In this document: positions 1-9,451 of the stretch, in pieces | How the letters are laid out: each line of letters begins with the position of its first letter | Position numbering within the stretch: position 1 is the stretch's first letter | Source: Bacteroidota bacterium | GTDB taxonomy: Bacteria; Bacteroidota; Bacteroidia; Chitinophagales; Chitinophagaceae | NCBI GenBank assembly: GCA_016868455.1 | Contig: VGGV01000002.1 | Coordinates: forward strand, 62,001-126,000 | Reading direction: 5' to 3' | DNA: 64,000 nucleotides | Program-made: the position numbers and the translations under genes | Notes under the pieces: generated by a model | Seen by the model: the letters and a program-made list of their open reading frames with translations, nothing else | Databases searched by the model: none | What the model was told of the DNA's origin: nothing

Positions 1-1002
1 CGGATCCCTGTGTTCAATAAACCGGTTGGCGTAAGTGACCACTGTACAGTGAGTGAACTGGTAATCGCCGCCTTTGGCCAGTAAAAGATTTTTACCGCAG
101 TTGCTGATGAGGCAGTTTCTTGCCCTGATGCTGGAATTGAGTGAGATAATCCCGGCATCATAAGCATTGTCAATCACACACTCATTCAGTACAAGTTTTG
201 GATTGGCATTGGGTGACGGGTCGGTGATGCCGATACCCTGGTAGGCATTTTTTATCACGGCATAATTCAGCACATTGTCTTTTGATCCTGCAAGGAAAAA
301 AATACCCGGCCAGCTTGCCGGATAATCTTTATAAGGTTCATCAAGCCGGTCGCCCTGAAAATACACCCGGTCAATAGTGTCTTTTAACCCGTTTACATCC
401 AGTGTTCCATTCACTATAACGGGCGCATCAGCATGTACATATATCCTGCAGCCTTTGTTAATGGTAAGTGTTTGATTTGCGTTTACAATTAACGAGCCTA
501 AAATCACATAAGGCAGATTATTATTCCAGGTTTCATTTGCTGTTACCACTTTATCCCTGAAGAAATTGGCATTCTGCCCCCATGCTTCTAATTGTACCAG
601 CCTGTTTCGGCCGTTATAACTTACCTGTATGCTGTCGCGGATAATAAAGGGCAGGTTGCCTGCCCCGGGATTCACAGTTACCTGTACAAACACATACAGG
701 CTGTCGTTGGCTTCGATATCCAGGTTACTGAACTGTGTGCCGGCAATGCCATCCACATTCATTTTGTAAACAGAAGCGGCGCCGCCCATCAGCTTTAATG
801 CAGGCAGTTTCAGTTTTTGGTTGTTGTCATTAATGATCTTCAGTGTCCGGTAAGTTGAGCCGGCAGTGACAAATACCGTATCAAATTTTAATGTATCGGC
901 TGAAATGGTCACCCTTGCATCCGGTGAAGTGATATAAGCATCTTTACGGCAGGAACAAAGCAGTAATACAAAGGATACCGTAAACAGGATGCAGGTCTTC
1001 AT
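1..1002 (-). CDS. Lipoprotein with right-handed beta-helix-like region, C-terminus outside window
   Basis: The frame is open from an ATG at 1002 to the window edge, so only the first 334 residues are seen. The N-terminus is a lipoprotein signal (MKTCILFTVSFVLLLCSC), with lipidation expected near residue 19. A beta-sandwich-like region of about 130 residues follows, then repeated short strands rich in N, G and V (for example NAYQGIGIT and NCLISNCG), as in parallel beta-helix proteins of Bacteroidota. It is probably an outer-membrane or periplasmic surface lipoprotein; no substrate can be inferred. It lies 30 bp downstream of comF on the same strand and may be read through from radA-comF. I am sure of the lipoprotein and fairly sure of the fold class. 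Confidence 0.75.
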   Translation of the reverse strand, partial: MKTCILFTVSFVLLLCSCRKDAYITSPDARVTISADTLKFDTVFVTAGSTYRTLKIINDNNQKLKLPALKLMGGAASVYKMNVDGIAGTQFSNLDIEANDSLYVFVQVTVNPGAGNLPFIIRDSIQVSYNGRNRLVQLEAWGQNANFFRDKVVTANETWNNNLPYVILGSLIVNANQTLTINKGCRIYVHADAPVIVNGTLDVNGLKDTIDRVYFQGDRLDEPYKDYPASWPGIFFLAGSKDNVLNYAVIKNAYQGIGITDPSPNANPKLVLNECVIDNAYDAGIISLNSSIRARNCLISNCGKNLLLAKGGDYQFTHCTVVTYANRFIEHRDP

Positions 1003-1032
1003 GCAAATCAAAAATAGCTTGACTAATTGATA

Positions 1033-1731
1033 TTAACGGGAAGCATAACAAAGGGTTGCCACACTGAGTTGAACTCCCGGAGCCTTGAGCAATTCAGTGC
1101 CACAGGCTTCCAGGGTGGCGCCGGTAGTCACCACGTCATCTACCAATAAGACTTTTTTATTAATAACAGCATCGGGACCAGTAAGAAAGAATTTCCCTTC
1201 GATATTTTTCCACCGCTCAATTCTTCCCTTCTTGGTTTGTGTTTCGGTATGCTGGGGCCGGCTTACAACTTTGTTAAGCACAGGTATTTTCATGGCCTCA
1301 GCCATTCCATCACATAAAACGGCAGCCTGGTTATAGCCCCTTCTTTTTTCTTTTGCAGGAAAAAGCGGAAGGGGTATCAAAGCGTCCGCATCAAACCGCC
1401 CGGACTTGTTTATTTGTTCGCCCATGATACGGCCCAATTGCAAGCCCAGGTCTTTATTCCCCCTGTACTTGAACTGATGCATCAGGTGCTGCATCAGCGA
1501 TTCTTTGGTGAAATAAAACTGTGCCGTGGCGGCTGCCAGGGGTAATCTTCCCCAGAAAGTTTTTTCAACCGGATTTCCGGGATGCAGCTCAAAATTGGTT
1601 TCCGGCATTGCTTCCATGCATCGCATACAAAGAAGTGATTCTTCACTCAGCAGATCACTCCCGCATCCCGTGCATACATGCGGAAACAGCAGGTGCAGAA
1701 CCGAATCTTTTATTTCCCTGAGCTTAATCAT
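1033..1731 (-). CDS. comF: ComF family phosphoribosyltransferase-like protein
   Basis: A 232-residue protein with an N-terminal zinc-ribbon-like segment (CTGCGSDLL, then CMRCME, about residues 20-40) and a C-terminal type I phosphoribosyltransferase fold with the PRPP loop LLVDDVVTTGAT near residue 200. ComF proteins take part in DNA uptake and transformation and act in the cytosol at the inner membrane; the exact reaction is not established. The ATG at 1731 overlaps the TGA of radA (ATGA), so the two are translationally coupled. With comEC at 27.7-29.9 kb, the strain carries at least two competence-family genes. Confidence 0.9.
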   Translation of the reverse strand: MIKLREIKDSVLHLLFPHVCTGCGSDLLSEESLLCMRCMEAMPETNFELHPGNPVEKTFWGRLPLAAATAQFYFTKESLMQHLMHQFKYRGNKDLGLQLGRIMGEQINKSGRFDADALIPLPLFPAKEKRRGYNQAAVLCDGMAEAMKIPVLNKVVSRPQHTETQTKKGRIERWKNIEGKFFLTGPDAVINKKVLLVDDVVTTGATLEACGTELLKAPGVQLSVATLCYASR

Positions 1732-3119
1732 GTAAATAAATAGCGGTACATTTCTTCCACTCTCCCCATCATGACCACTTCAATATCAAAGTTTTTTTTA
1801 CTTAACCCTTTCTGGTTGTATTTGGAAACAATAATTTTTTCAAACCCCATTTTTTCTGCTTCGGCAATGCGCTGATCAATTTTATTGACCGCCCGTATTT
1901 CACCGCTCAAACCCACTTCGCCGGCAAAGCAAATATGCTGGGGCAGGGAAACATCTTCGTATGAGGAAAGTAAAGCGCAAAGAACAGCAAGATCAATGGA
2001 AGGGTCTTCCACTTTGATACCGCCGGCAATGTTTAAAAACACATCCTTTACGCCGAAATGAAATCCGCCTCTTTTTTCCAGCACAGCTAAAAGTAATTGC
2101 AATCTGCGAAGATCAAACCCGCTGACAGTCCGTTGCGGTGTGCCATAAACCGATTGGGTAACCAATGCCTGTACTTCAATCAGCAGCGGCCGCATACCTT
2201 CAATAGTAGCGGCAATAGCGATTCCGCTCAACTGGTCTTCTTTCTGGGTAATCAGTATTTCACTCGGGTTCAGCACTCCCCGCATCCCTTCATCAGTCAT
2301 TTCATAGATGCCCAGTTCAGCTGTGCTGCCAAAACGGTTCTTTAATGTTCGCAAAATGCGGTAGGCATAATGCCGGTCGCCTTCAAACTGCAGTACAGTA
2401 TCCACCATGTGTTCCAGTATTTTAGGCCCGGCTATACTTCCGTCCTTAGTGATATGGCCTATTAAAAAAACGGGGGTATTCGTTTCTTTGGCAAAACGCT
2501 GGAATTCGGCTGCACATTCCCTTATCTGCGAAACACCGCCGGGGGATGAATCAATAAACGGGGTTTGAAGGGTTTGAACAGAATCAACAATAACCAATTG
2601 CGGCTTTAGTTTTTTTATTTCCTGGAAAATTACCTGTGTGGAGGTTTCAGTAAGCAAATAAAAATTGTCATTCTTTGCTGAGCCTGCCGGGGCAACCAGC
2701 CTGTCGGCCCTCATTTTTATTTGCTGTTCGCTTTCTTCGCCGCTTATATACAGTACCGTCAAATCTTTCAGCCATAATCCGTTTTGTAAAAATAAAGTTG
2801 ATTTGCCGATGCCCGGTTCCCCTGCAACTAAAACCAAACTCCCGGGAACAATACCACCACCCAATACCCGGTTTAACTCAGCATCAGCTGTCAGCAATCT
2901 TTTTTCTTCACTGCTATTAATCTGTTTTAAGGAAATGGTACGGCCTGATCTTTTTTCTTCATTGTAATCCTTCCAGCCATTATTACTTTTGGAGGAATCT
3001 TTTTGAATAAGCTCTTCAACAAATGTGTTCCATTGATTGCATGAAGGGCATTGTCCCACCCACTTCACACTCTCGTAGCCGCAGTTCTGGCAAAAAAAAG
3101 ATGTCTTTATTTTACTCAT
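1728..3119 (-). CDS. radA: DNA repair protein RadA (Sms)
   Basis: A 463-residue RadA, the usual length. It has an N-terminal four-Cys zinc finger (CQNC at 10-13, CPSC at 24-27), a Walker A GEPGIGKST at 100-108, the RadA-specific KNRFG at about 260-264, and a C-terminal Lon-protease-like domain. RadA is a hexameric helicase that drives branch migration during recombination and transformation. An upstream in-frame ATG at 3218 would add 33 residues unlike any RadA N-terminus. I therefore start at 3119, where the sequence begins MSKIKTSFFCQNCG. It is the first gene of a radA-comF pair with a 4-nt overlap, which suits a shared role in DNA uptake and recombination. Confidence 0.96.
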   Translation of the reverse strand: MSKIKTSFFCQNCGYESVKWVGQCPSCNQWNTFVEELIQKDSSKSNNGWKDYNEEKRSGRTISLKQINSSEEKRLLTADAELNRVLGGGIVPGSLVLVAGEPGIGKSTLFLQNGLWLKDLTVLYISGEESEQQIKMRADRLVAPAGSAKNDNFYLLTETSTQVIFQEIKKLKPQLVIVDSVQTLQTPFIDSSPGGVSQIRECAAEFQRFAKETNTPVFLIGHITKDGSIAGPKILEHMVDTVLQFEGDRHYAYRILRTLKNRFGSTAELGIYEMTDEGMRGVLNPSEILITQKEDQLSGIAIAATIEGMRPLLIEVQALVTQSVYGTPQRTVSGFDLRRLQLLLAVLEKRGGFHFGVKDVFLNIAGGIKVEDPSIDLAVLCALLSSYEDVSLPQHICFAGEVGLSGEIRAVNKIDQRIAEAEKMGFEKIIVSKYNQKGLSKKNFDIEVVMMGRVEEMYRYLFT

Positions 3120-3280
3120 ATATTTAATAAAATTAAATGATTGAACCATGCCAGAATCACCGGCATTCAAATGTTTGAACAATGAATTATGATAAAATGA
3201 AAACAGATGAAAAAACAAATTGAAATAAGTGCAGAAAGCAACAACCAGAAAGCCAGGCAGAACACTGTTTTTTTAAATGT

Positions 3281-3307
3281 AAAAAGGGCCAATCTTTCGA
3301 TTGACCC
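3281..3307 (-). terminator. Rho-independent terminator with GAAA tetraloop, minus strand
   Basis: On the minus strand a 9-bp stem (GGGTCAATC / GATTGGCCC, one G-U pair) closes a GAAA tetraloop and is followed at once by five T. On the plus strand the same bases give an A-C mismatch and no T run, so the signal belongs to a minus-strand transcript. No protein gene ends just upstream of it on that strand. Confidence 0.65.
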
Positions 3308-3333
3308 CCTTACTTACTAACCCATTAAATTCT
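3281..3333 (-). ncRNA. Candidate short noncoding RNA, about 50 nt
   Basis: The 497-bp gap between radA (start 3119) and the protease gene at 3617 holds no convincing protein gene. On the minus strand it has a promoter-like pair at 3338-3368 and a GNRA-loop terminator at 3281-3307, defining a short transcript. The only reading frame inside is ATG-GGT-TAG. The RNA could be a free small RNA, or a short attenuated leader upstream of radA, whose start lies 160 bp further on in the same direction. The family is not recognised. Confidence 0.35.
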
Positions 3334-3337
3334 GTTG

Positions 3338-3368
3338 CTAAATTACAATTATGCCCCACATGTCAAAA
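3338..3368 (-). promoter_or_regulatory. Candidate promoter for a short minus-strand transcript
   Basis: On the minus strand TTTTG (3368-3364), an 18-nt spacer and TAATTTAG (3345-3338) resemble the Bacteroidota -33/-7 pair TTTG/TAnnTTTG, with one mismatch in the -7 box. It would start a transcript near 3332 that reaches the terminator at 3281 after about 50 nt. Confidence 0.35.
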
Positions 3369-3616
3369 TAAATTTTTGATACTGTGCATAACTTTAAAAC
3401 TTCTGTTCAGTGCTATTTTATTTGATTGGCGGGACCCTAAAAAACATATTTATTTGATTTTCAAATATTTATGTTCTTTCAGACTGAATAAAACAGGGGA
3501 TGTATTAATAAAGAATTAAGCATTTAGTTTTCAAAAGTGACAAAAAGACCGGGAAAAATACTCCAACCAGATTGGTAGCAAATTTGTTGGAATTTTGACC
3601 TAAAACTGTTTGAAAA

Positions 3617-4318
3617 ATGATGATGTCAAATGAAATTTTTGTGGTGTCACTTATCTTCCTGGGCATTAGTTTCCTGGTCTCGGCTATACTCAAAAGTAAG
3701 TTCACCAAATACAGCAAAATTGGGCTTGCCAATGGCTTGTCCGGTAAGGGAATAGCTGAAAAAATGCTGAAAGAAAATGGCATTTATGATGTAAAAGTAA
3801 CCTCCGTAGAGGGTTTTTTGTCCGACCACTATAACCCCCTCAACAAAACAGTAAACCTCAGTCCTGAAGTTTACAACGGAACCAGTGTTTCTGCAGCCGC
3901 GGTAGCAGCGCATGAATGCGGCCACGCTGTACAGCATGCGACCCGCTATGGCCCTCTCATGTTCAGGAGCCGGTTGGTACCGGTAGTGCAGGTTAGTTCC
4001 ATGCTGGTCAATTGGATTTTGCTGGCCGGCATGATCGTGGTGGCAACCACTAAAAATCCCACCATCCTGCTTATCGGTATCATTGCAATGAGTCTAACGG
4101 TTCTTTTTACCCTTATTACCCTTCCCGTGGAGTTTGATGCCAGTAAAAGAGCACTCGCATGGCTCGACCGGACTAATGTTACCAACCAGCAGGAATATCC
4201 AAAAGCCAAAGACGCCCTGAAATGGGCTGCCACCACCTATGTGGTAGCCGCATTGGCTGCGGTAGTTACCCTTATTCAATACATTATGATCTACCTGTCA
4301 AGTCGTGACAGGGGTTAA
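3617..4318 (+). CDS. Membrane zinc metallopeptidase, YugP family
   Basis: A 233-residue protein with a transmembrane segment at about 8-25, the zinc-protease motif HECGH (H99, E100, H103) and three further hydrophobic helices after residue 115. Length and layout match the YugP / Zn_peptidase_2 family of membrane-bound neutral zinc peptidases, whose physiological substrates are unknown. The start lies in an ATGATGATG run (3617, or two codons later). The gene stands alone: a 12-G tract and a strong terminator follow it. Confidence 0.88.
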   Translation: MMMSNEIFVVSLIFLGISFLVSAILKSKFTKYSKIGLANGLSGKGIAEKMLKENGIYDVKVTSVEGFLSDHYNPLNKTVNLSPEVYNGTSVSAAAVAAHECGHAVQHATRYGPLMFRSRLVPVVQVSSMLVNWILLAGMIVVATTKNPTILLIGIIAMSLTVLFTLITLPVEFDASKRALAWLDRTNVTNQQEYPKAKDALKWAATTYVVAALAAVVTLIQYIMIYLSSRDRG

Positions 4319-4338
4319 ATCCTGATGATATTACATAA

Positions 4339-4350
4339 GGGGGGGGGGGG
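4339..4350. repeat. Homopolymer tract of 12 G
   Basis: Twelve consecutive G lie 21 bp after the stop of the protease gene and 17 bp before the terminator hairpin. It is the longest G run in the window. It lies upstream of the terminator and the susC promoter, so slippage there would not change a reading frame. Confidence 0.9.
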
Positions 4351-4367
4351 AAATAATTGATAAAAGG

Positions 4368-4394
4368 CCGTGCAGCAGTATGCACGGTTTTTTT
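4368..4394 (+). terminator. Rho-independent terminator
   Basis: A perfect 7-bp stem CCGTGCA/TGCACGG with a 6-nt loop is followed by seven T. It ends the YugP-family gene transcript and insulates the susC promoter that begins 11 bp later. Confidence 0.85.
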
Positions 4395-4404
4395 ATCCTC
4401 ATTT

Positions 4405-4436
4405 TTTGGCGGGAATTATCCAAGCCTTTATATTTA
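4405..4436 (+). promoter_or_regulatory. Promoter of the first susC operon
   Basis: TTTG (4405-4408), a 20-nt spacer and TATATTTA (4429-4436) match the Bacteroidota primary sigma consensus TTTG/TAnnTTTG with one mismatch. The predicted start near 4443 gives a leader of about 27 nt before the ATG at 4470. No ECF-sigma or anti-sigma gene is adjacent. Confidence 0.65.
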
Positions 4437-4469
4437 CAAAATTATAATTTAACAAAAAACTAACAACAC

Positions 4470-7400
4470 ATGAAAAAACGTCTGCTTTTGTTCGCAGCAT
4501 TGTTCTTCATGCTTGCGCAAATGGTTTTGGCTCAAACCGTGGAAGTGTCAGGAAAAGTGACCGATGAAAACGGTGATCCGATTGTAGGAGTTTCTGTTTC
4601 GCAAAAAAACAGCAGCATAGGCACCACTACAGGTCCGGATGGTATGTTCAAAATACAGGTTGACAAAGGCTCCACCCTTGTATTTACCAGCATAGGGTAT
4701 GGACGCAGGGAAATACCATCTTCAAATGCCTCCTCTGTAGTCCTTTCCATTTCATCGGAAGCCATCAGCGAAGTGGTAGTAACCTCTTTTGGTATTAAGC
4801 GGGAAAAGAAAGCCCTGGGTTATGCAGTAGCCACCGTGGATGCTAAACTGCTGGAGCAAAGACCGGAGTCGGATGTGGTAAGGCTGCTGAACGGCAAAGC
4901 CCCCGGTGTTGATATTATGAACACCAGTGGTATTTCCGGAAGTGGTACCAATATCATTATCCGCGGGGTAAGCACCATTACGGGCAGTTCTACCCCTTTA
5001 TTTGTTGTGGATGGCGTACCCTTTGACGCCTCTACCAATGCACAGGCAAGCTTTGTGTATGGAAACACCACTTCCAGCCGTTTTCTTGACCTTGACCCGA
5101 ATAATATTGAAAGCATCAGTGTTTTAAAAGGAGTAAGTGCCACGGTGCTGTATGGTGAATTCGGCAGAAACGGCGTGGTGCTTGTTACCACTAAAGGCGG
5201 CGCGGGCAGAAGAACAAAAAGTAAGGCTGAAGTTACGGTTACTCAATCAATGTTTGCAAACAGGGTTTCCAACCTGCCTGATTACCAGGATACCTATGGC
5301 GGGGGTTTCGACCAGAGCGTTGGTCTTGTATTTTTCAGTAACTGGGGCGCAGCGTTTAGAAACCCGCCTCAAAAAGTAGCACACCCTTACGACAGGGCCG
5401 CCCTGCATGTCGCATTTCCGGAGTATAACCAGATACCCGGCGCCGGCAATGACACGATTTATGAATACAAGCCTTACAACAGCGTAGAAAGGTTTTTCAG
5501 GACAGGCCTGCTCTCCACCACATCAGTAGGTGTTCAGTCCGGCGGACCAAACGGAAGTTTCAGCGCCAATTATTCCTATACATACGATAAAGGGTTTACG
5601 CCGGGTAATACCTTAACAAAAAATAATTTCTCTGTTGGGGGTAATGCCAAACTAACCAATAAACTGGATGTTGGGGGTGTGTTTAACTATGTGATTACCG
5701 ATTTTAAAACCCCGCCTACCGCCACCAGTTTCGGAAGTAACCCGTCGGTGTCTTCTGTTTTTGGAAACCTGATCTACACACCTCGTGCAGTAAACCTGAT
5801 GGGCGGCCCCGAGGACGGAAATAATTACCTGCCCTGGGAAAATCCGCTTGATAAATCATCCGTTTATTTTAGGGGAAACAACGATATTCAAAACCCACGC
5901 TGGACGGTGGCTAACAGTTTTGCCGGCCAGAAAATCAACAGGGTATTTGGTCACCTCCGTTTCGGCTACCAGTTGCTGAAAAGCCTCAATCTTACTTACC
6001 GGGTTGGATTTGACAACTATACTGATTTTAATTTCCTTTCGCAACACAAAGGGGGCACAGTGGGCGCCGACCTGATTTACAGAAGAGGTATCCACCGCAC
6101 CGTTACCGGCCAAAACAATATATGGGATCATGCCTTCCTGCTTGACTGGGCAAAAAACCTCTCCTCAAGCTGGAGGCTCAATGTAGACGCAGGCTTGAAC
6201 TCACAAGAAAGACGGTATGAGCAAACCGGGCAGAGAAGCACCCAACAACTGGTTTACGGTCTTTTCGATCATGACAATTTTATAGTACATGATAATTTTG
6301 ATGAAGAAGGGGGACAAATAGATTTTAAAGTTGAATCTTTTTCGCTCGGCGCATTTGCGCAGGCTACTATTGCTTATAATGAATTCCTCTACATGACACT
6401 CGGCGGAAGGAACAGTTGGACTTCCAACCTGGAAAGAGATAACCGTACGCTTTTCTATCCCAGCATCAGCAGTTCATTTATTCCAACTACAGCCTTCGAA
6501 TCGCTGAGGAACAGCAAAATGGTGAATTATTTGAAGATAAGGGCGGGCTATGCCACCAGCGCCAACTTTGGCCGTCCTTATACCACCCGGCCTATTTTAA
6601 ATATCAACACCAACGTATTTGAAGACAGGGTGGGTACGGTAATCAACAGTAATAGTATATCTAACCGTCTGCCCAATCCCGATTTGAAACCAGAACTGAT
6701 TGGTGAAATAGAACTGGGTATTGAAGGTAAGTTCATCAATAACCTGATTAACCTTGACCTTACTTTCTACCGCAGGCTGTCAGAAGACCAGATACTTGAC
6801 AGGTCGCTTGACCCCTCAACCGGGTTTACGGTTCAGTCCATCAATGCCGGTAATGTACGGAACAAGGGCATTGAGCTGGGGCTTGGCGTTACAGCTATAA
6901 GGTCTAAAAACTGGAGATGGCAACTGGATGGAAACTTTACCCTGAACCGCAGCTTAGTGAGCAAGCTCCCCGATGATATTAAACAAATTGTTGTGGACGG
7001 ATTCAGCGACGAAGGCCTTTTTGCCATCAACGGTCAGCCCCTTGGCGTTATCCAGGCTAGCTATGTGGTAAAGGTGGACCCCAAAAACGGACAGCCTACC
7101 GGCGACCCGCTAAAAGGTAGCAGACTGGTAGCTCCGGGTGGTGATTATGTGGCTTCGTCTCAAATTGGTGTTATAGGGAACCCGATACCTGATTTCAAAC
7201 TGGCGGGTATCAGCACCCTCAGCTATAAAGGATTTTCGTTCCGTATGCAGTGGGACTGGACACAGGGCGGCGATATGCTTGCCTACACACCCGGCACATT
7301 AATTGGCCGCGGACTGACAAGAGATACTGATTTTGACCGCCTCCTTCCTTTGATACTTCCCGGAGTGCAGGCAGACGGAACTCCCAATACAGTTCAAATA

Positions 7401-7724
7401 AGCGCCAGCCAGGCCTACTTTAATAATTACAGTGGCTTCTTTTCCCTGCAGGATCTGATTACTTACGATGCTACCGTGATTAGGCTCAGGGAAGCTTCAC
7501 TTGCTTATTCCGTACCGGCTAAGGCATTGAAGAAAACGCCTTTTGGCTCTTTGTCGCTTACCATTTCAGGGCAGAATTTGTGGTATAATGCCCCTAATTT
7601 CCCCAAGCACACCAACTTTGACCCCGAGGTAACCAGCCTTGGCGTTAGCAATGTTCGCGGACTTGAATACCTGGCGGGACCCACTTCAAGAAGGCTGGGG
7701 GCGAGCCTGAGGGTAACATTTTAA
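4470..7724 (+). CDS. SusC/RagA family TonB-linked outer membrane transporter
   Basis: A 1084-residue TonB-dependent porin. It has a signal peptide (cleavage after about residue 22, LAQMVLAQ), a carboxypeptidase-regulatory-like beta-sandwich (about 25-100), a plug domain (about 105-220, with VVDGVPFD and VTTKGG) and a long C-terminal beta-barrel ending in an aromatic-rich strand (LGASLRVTF). There is no N-terminal STN signalling domain, so it is not itself a transducer to an ECF sigma factor. It imports a ligand captured by the SusD-like partner 21 bp downstream. The substrate is unknown: no glycoside hydrolase, sulfatase or peptidase gene adjoins the operon. Confidence 0.95.
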   Translation: MKKRLLLFAALFFMLAQMVLAQTVEVSGKVTDENGDPIVGVSVSQKNSSIGTTTGPDGMFKIQVDKGSTLVFTSIGYGRREIPSSNASSVVLSISSEAISEVVVTSFGIKREKKALGYAVATVDAKLLEQRPESDVVRLLNGKAPGVDIMNTSGISGSGTNIIIRGVSTITGSSTPLFVVDGVPFDASTNAQASFVYGNTTSSRFLDLDPNNIESISVLKGVSATVLYGEFGRNGVVLVTTKGGAGRRTKSKAEVTVTQSMFANRVSNLPDYQDTYGGGFDQSVGLVFFSNWGAAFRNPPQKVAHPYDRAALHVAFPEYNQIPGAGNDTIYEYKPYNSVERFFRTGLLSTTSVGVQSGGPNGSFSANYSYTYDKGFTPGNTLTKNNFSVGGNAKLTNKLDVGGVFNYVITDFKTPPTATSFGSNPSVSSVFGNLIYTPRAVNLMGGPEDGNNYLPWENPLDKSSVYFRGNNDIQNPRWTVANSFAGQKINRVFGHLRFGYQLLKSLNLTYRVGFDNYTDFNFLSQHKGGTVGADLIYRRGIHRTVTGQNNIWDHAFLLDWAKNLSSSWRLNVDAGLNSQERRYEQTGQRSTQQLVYGLFDHDNFIVHDNFDEEGGQIDFKVESFSLGAFAQATIAYNEFLYMTLGGRNSWTSNLERDNRTLFYPSISSSFIPTTAFESLRNSKMVNYLKIRAGYATSANFGRPYTTRPILNINTNVFEDRVGTVINSNSISNRLPNPDLKPELIGEIELGIEGKFINNLINLDLTFYRRLSEDQILDRSLDPSTGFTVQSINAGNVRNKGIELGLGVTAIRSKNWRWQLDGNFTLNRSLVSKLPDDIKQIVVDGFSDEGLFAINGQPLGVIQASYVVKVDPKNGQPTGDPLKGSRLVAPGGDYVASSQIGVIGNPIPDFKLAGISTLSYKGFSFRMQWDWTQGGDMLAYTPGTLIGRGLTRDTDFDRLLPLILPGVQADGTPNTVQISASQAYFNNYSGFFSLQDLITYDATVIRLREASLAYSVPAKALKKTPFGSLSLTISGQNLWYNAPNFPKHTNFDPEVTSLGVSNVRGLEYLAGPTSRRLGASLRVTF

Positions 7725-7745
7725 TAATTATAAATCAATTTTGAT

Positions 7746-9431
7746 ATGAAAAAAATATTTGTAATACTAACAGCGGCAGCGGTGCTGGGGGGCTGTACCA
7801 AAAAATTAGATGAACTCCTGGTAAACCCCAACGGCCCCACGCCTGAAACTGCGAGTACTGACTTGTACCTCACACAGGCACAGTTGAGTTTTGTCGGGTT
7901 CTTCAATACGGCTTCGGCTTTTGGAATGGAACTTACCAGGATGATTTCGATGTTCGGGCCAAGGTATGACAATGCCTATCAGCCGCAGAGTTATGATGGA
8001 ATCTGGACAACAGCTTATACCGGTGTGCTGAAGCATTGCAATGCGTTGATACCATTGGCAGGGGCGGAAAAAAAGTTCATTCACTCGGCCATGGCCAGGG
8101 TAATGAAAGCTTATGTGTTGATGACACTGGTGGATATGTTTGGCGATGTGCCCATGGCAGAGGCCAACCAGGGGGTTGATAACCTGAACCCAAAAGTTGA
8201 CCCCGGGACAGCGGTATATGCCGCCGCCATAGTTCTGCTGGACGAAGCCATTGCCGACCTTGCAAAAACTTCTGCTTCCAGCCCTGGCACCCAGGATTTG
8301 TTTTATGGAGGTAACATAGCAAGATGGAGAGCCTGTGCCAAAACATTAAAGCTCCGGGCTTTTATTGCCACAAGACTTGCTGATCCTACCGTAACAGCAA
8401 AAATTCAGGCGTTGTTAACAGAAAACGACCTCATTGACACCGATGCAGAAGATTTTGAATTTAAGTACAGCAGAAAAGGCGCAAACCCCAACAGCCGGCA
8501 CCCCAGGTATGTAACCAACCATACCTCAACCGGGGCCGGTAATTATATTGCCAACTTCTTTATGTGGGCTTTGGCCCAGGAAAAAGGACAGGGAGATGCT
8601 AACAACGACCCCCGTATCCGTTACTACCTGTACCGTCAGCGTACCAATTATGCTGAAGTGAACGAAAACACCATCAACTGTTTCGGCCAGGCATACCCCG
8701 GGCATTACAGTACCGGTATGGCAAACCCTTATATCGGCGGGTCCAATAACATGCCATTTTGCCTGCTGATAAGCGGCTATTGGGGCCGTGACCACGGAGA
8801 CAACAGCGGTATTCCGCCAGACGGGCAAAGACGTACCACAGTAGGTGTATATCCATTCGGCGGCCGGTTCGACAATAACCAGGGTGCAAACGTAGCTGTT
8901 GATTTTGGCGGGCAGGGCGCCGGCATCCAGCCTATATGGCTATCGTCTTACACCGCATTTTTGAAAGCCGAATATGAATTGTTGCTCAACAGCAGTTCTG
9001 CCAATGCAAGAACGGCCATGGAAAGCGGCGTTCGCACATCAATTAATAAGGTCATCAATTTCCCGGCATCTATCGGTTATTCGGAAGCCATACCGACAAC
9101 CCGCGTACCGGATGCGACGAGAATAAACGGATATGTGAACAAAGTGCTGAACGCATATGACGCAATGGCTACTAATGATGCGAGGCTGAACATTATAATG
9201 AAGGAATATTTCCTGGCCCTTTGGGGCAACGGGGTGGATGCATATAATATGTACCGCAGAACGAACAAACCCGGCAACATGCAATTTACCATAGAGCCGG
9301 AGCCCGGCATATATATCAACTCGCATCTTTATCCTTCGGTGTTTGTAAACAGGAATCTCAATGCTGTGCAAAAAGCCAACGTGGGGGTGCAGGTATTCTG
9401 GGATAAAAACCCGCCTAATTCCCGTAAATAA
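7746..9431 (+). CDS. SusD/RagB-family nutrient-binding outer membrane lipoprotein
   Basis: A 561-residue protein with a lipoprotein signal ending in LGGC (Cys18) and helical TPR-like regions typical of SusD-fold proteins. Sequence style (TKKLDELLVNPN at the N-terminus) suits the SusD-like subfamily annotated as nutrient-binding lipoprotein rather than the classic SusD. It forms the lid over the SusC barrel and delivers ligand to it. It follows susC by 21 bp and precedes another lipoprotein by 20 bp, giving a three-gene operon. Confidence 0.92.
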   Translation: MKKIFVILTAAAVLGGCTKKLDELLVNPNGPTPETASTDLYLTQAQLSFVGFFNTASAFGMELTRMISMFGPRYDNAYQPQSYDGIWTTAYTGVLKHCNALIPLAGAEKKFIHSAMARVMKAYVLMTLVDMFGDVPMAEANQGVDNLNPKVDPGTAVYAAAIVLLDEAIADLAKTSASSPGTQDLFYGGNIARWRACAKTLKLRAFIATRLADPTVTAKIQALLTENDLIDTDAEDFEFKYSRKGANPNSRHPRYVTNHTSTGAGNYIANFFMWALAQEKGQGDANNDPRIRYYLYRQRTNYAEVNENTINCFGQAYPGHYSTGMANPYIGGSNNMPFCLLISGYWGRDHGDNSGIPPDGQRRTTVGVYPFGGRFDNNQGANVAVDFGGQGAGIQPIWLSSYTAFLKAEYELLLNSSSANARTAMESGVRTSINKVINFPASIGYSEAIPTTRVPDATRINGYVNKVLNAYDAMATNDARLNIIMKEYFLALWGNGVDAYNMYRRTNKPGNMQFTIEPEPGIYINSHLYPSVFVNRNLNAVQKANVGVQVFWDKNPPNSRK

Positions 9432-9451
9432 TAAACCTTAAAAGAAAAATT

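Noticed and set aside
3301-3519. 72-codon plus-strand frame in the radA-protease gap
   Set aside because: Starts with TTG in the terminator stem, has no family features and atypical AT-rich content.
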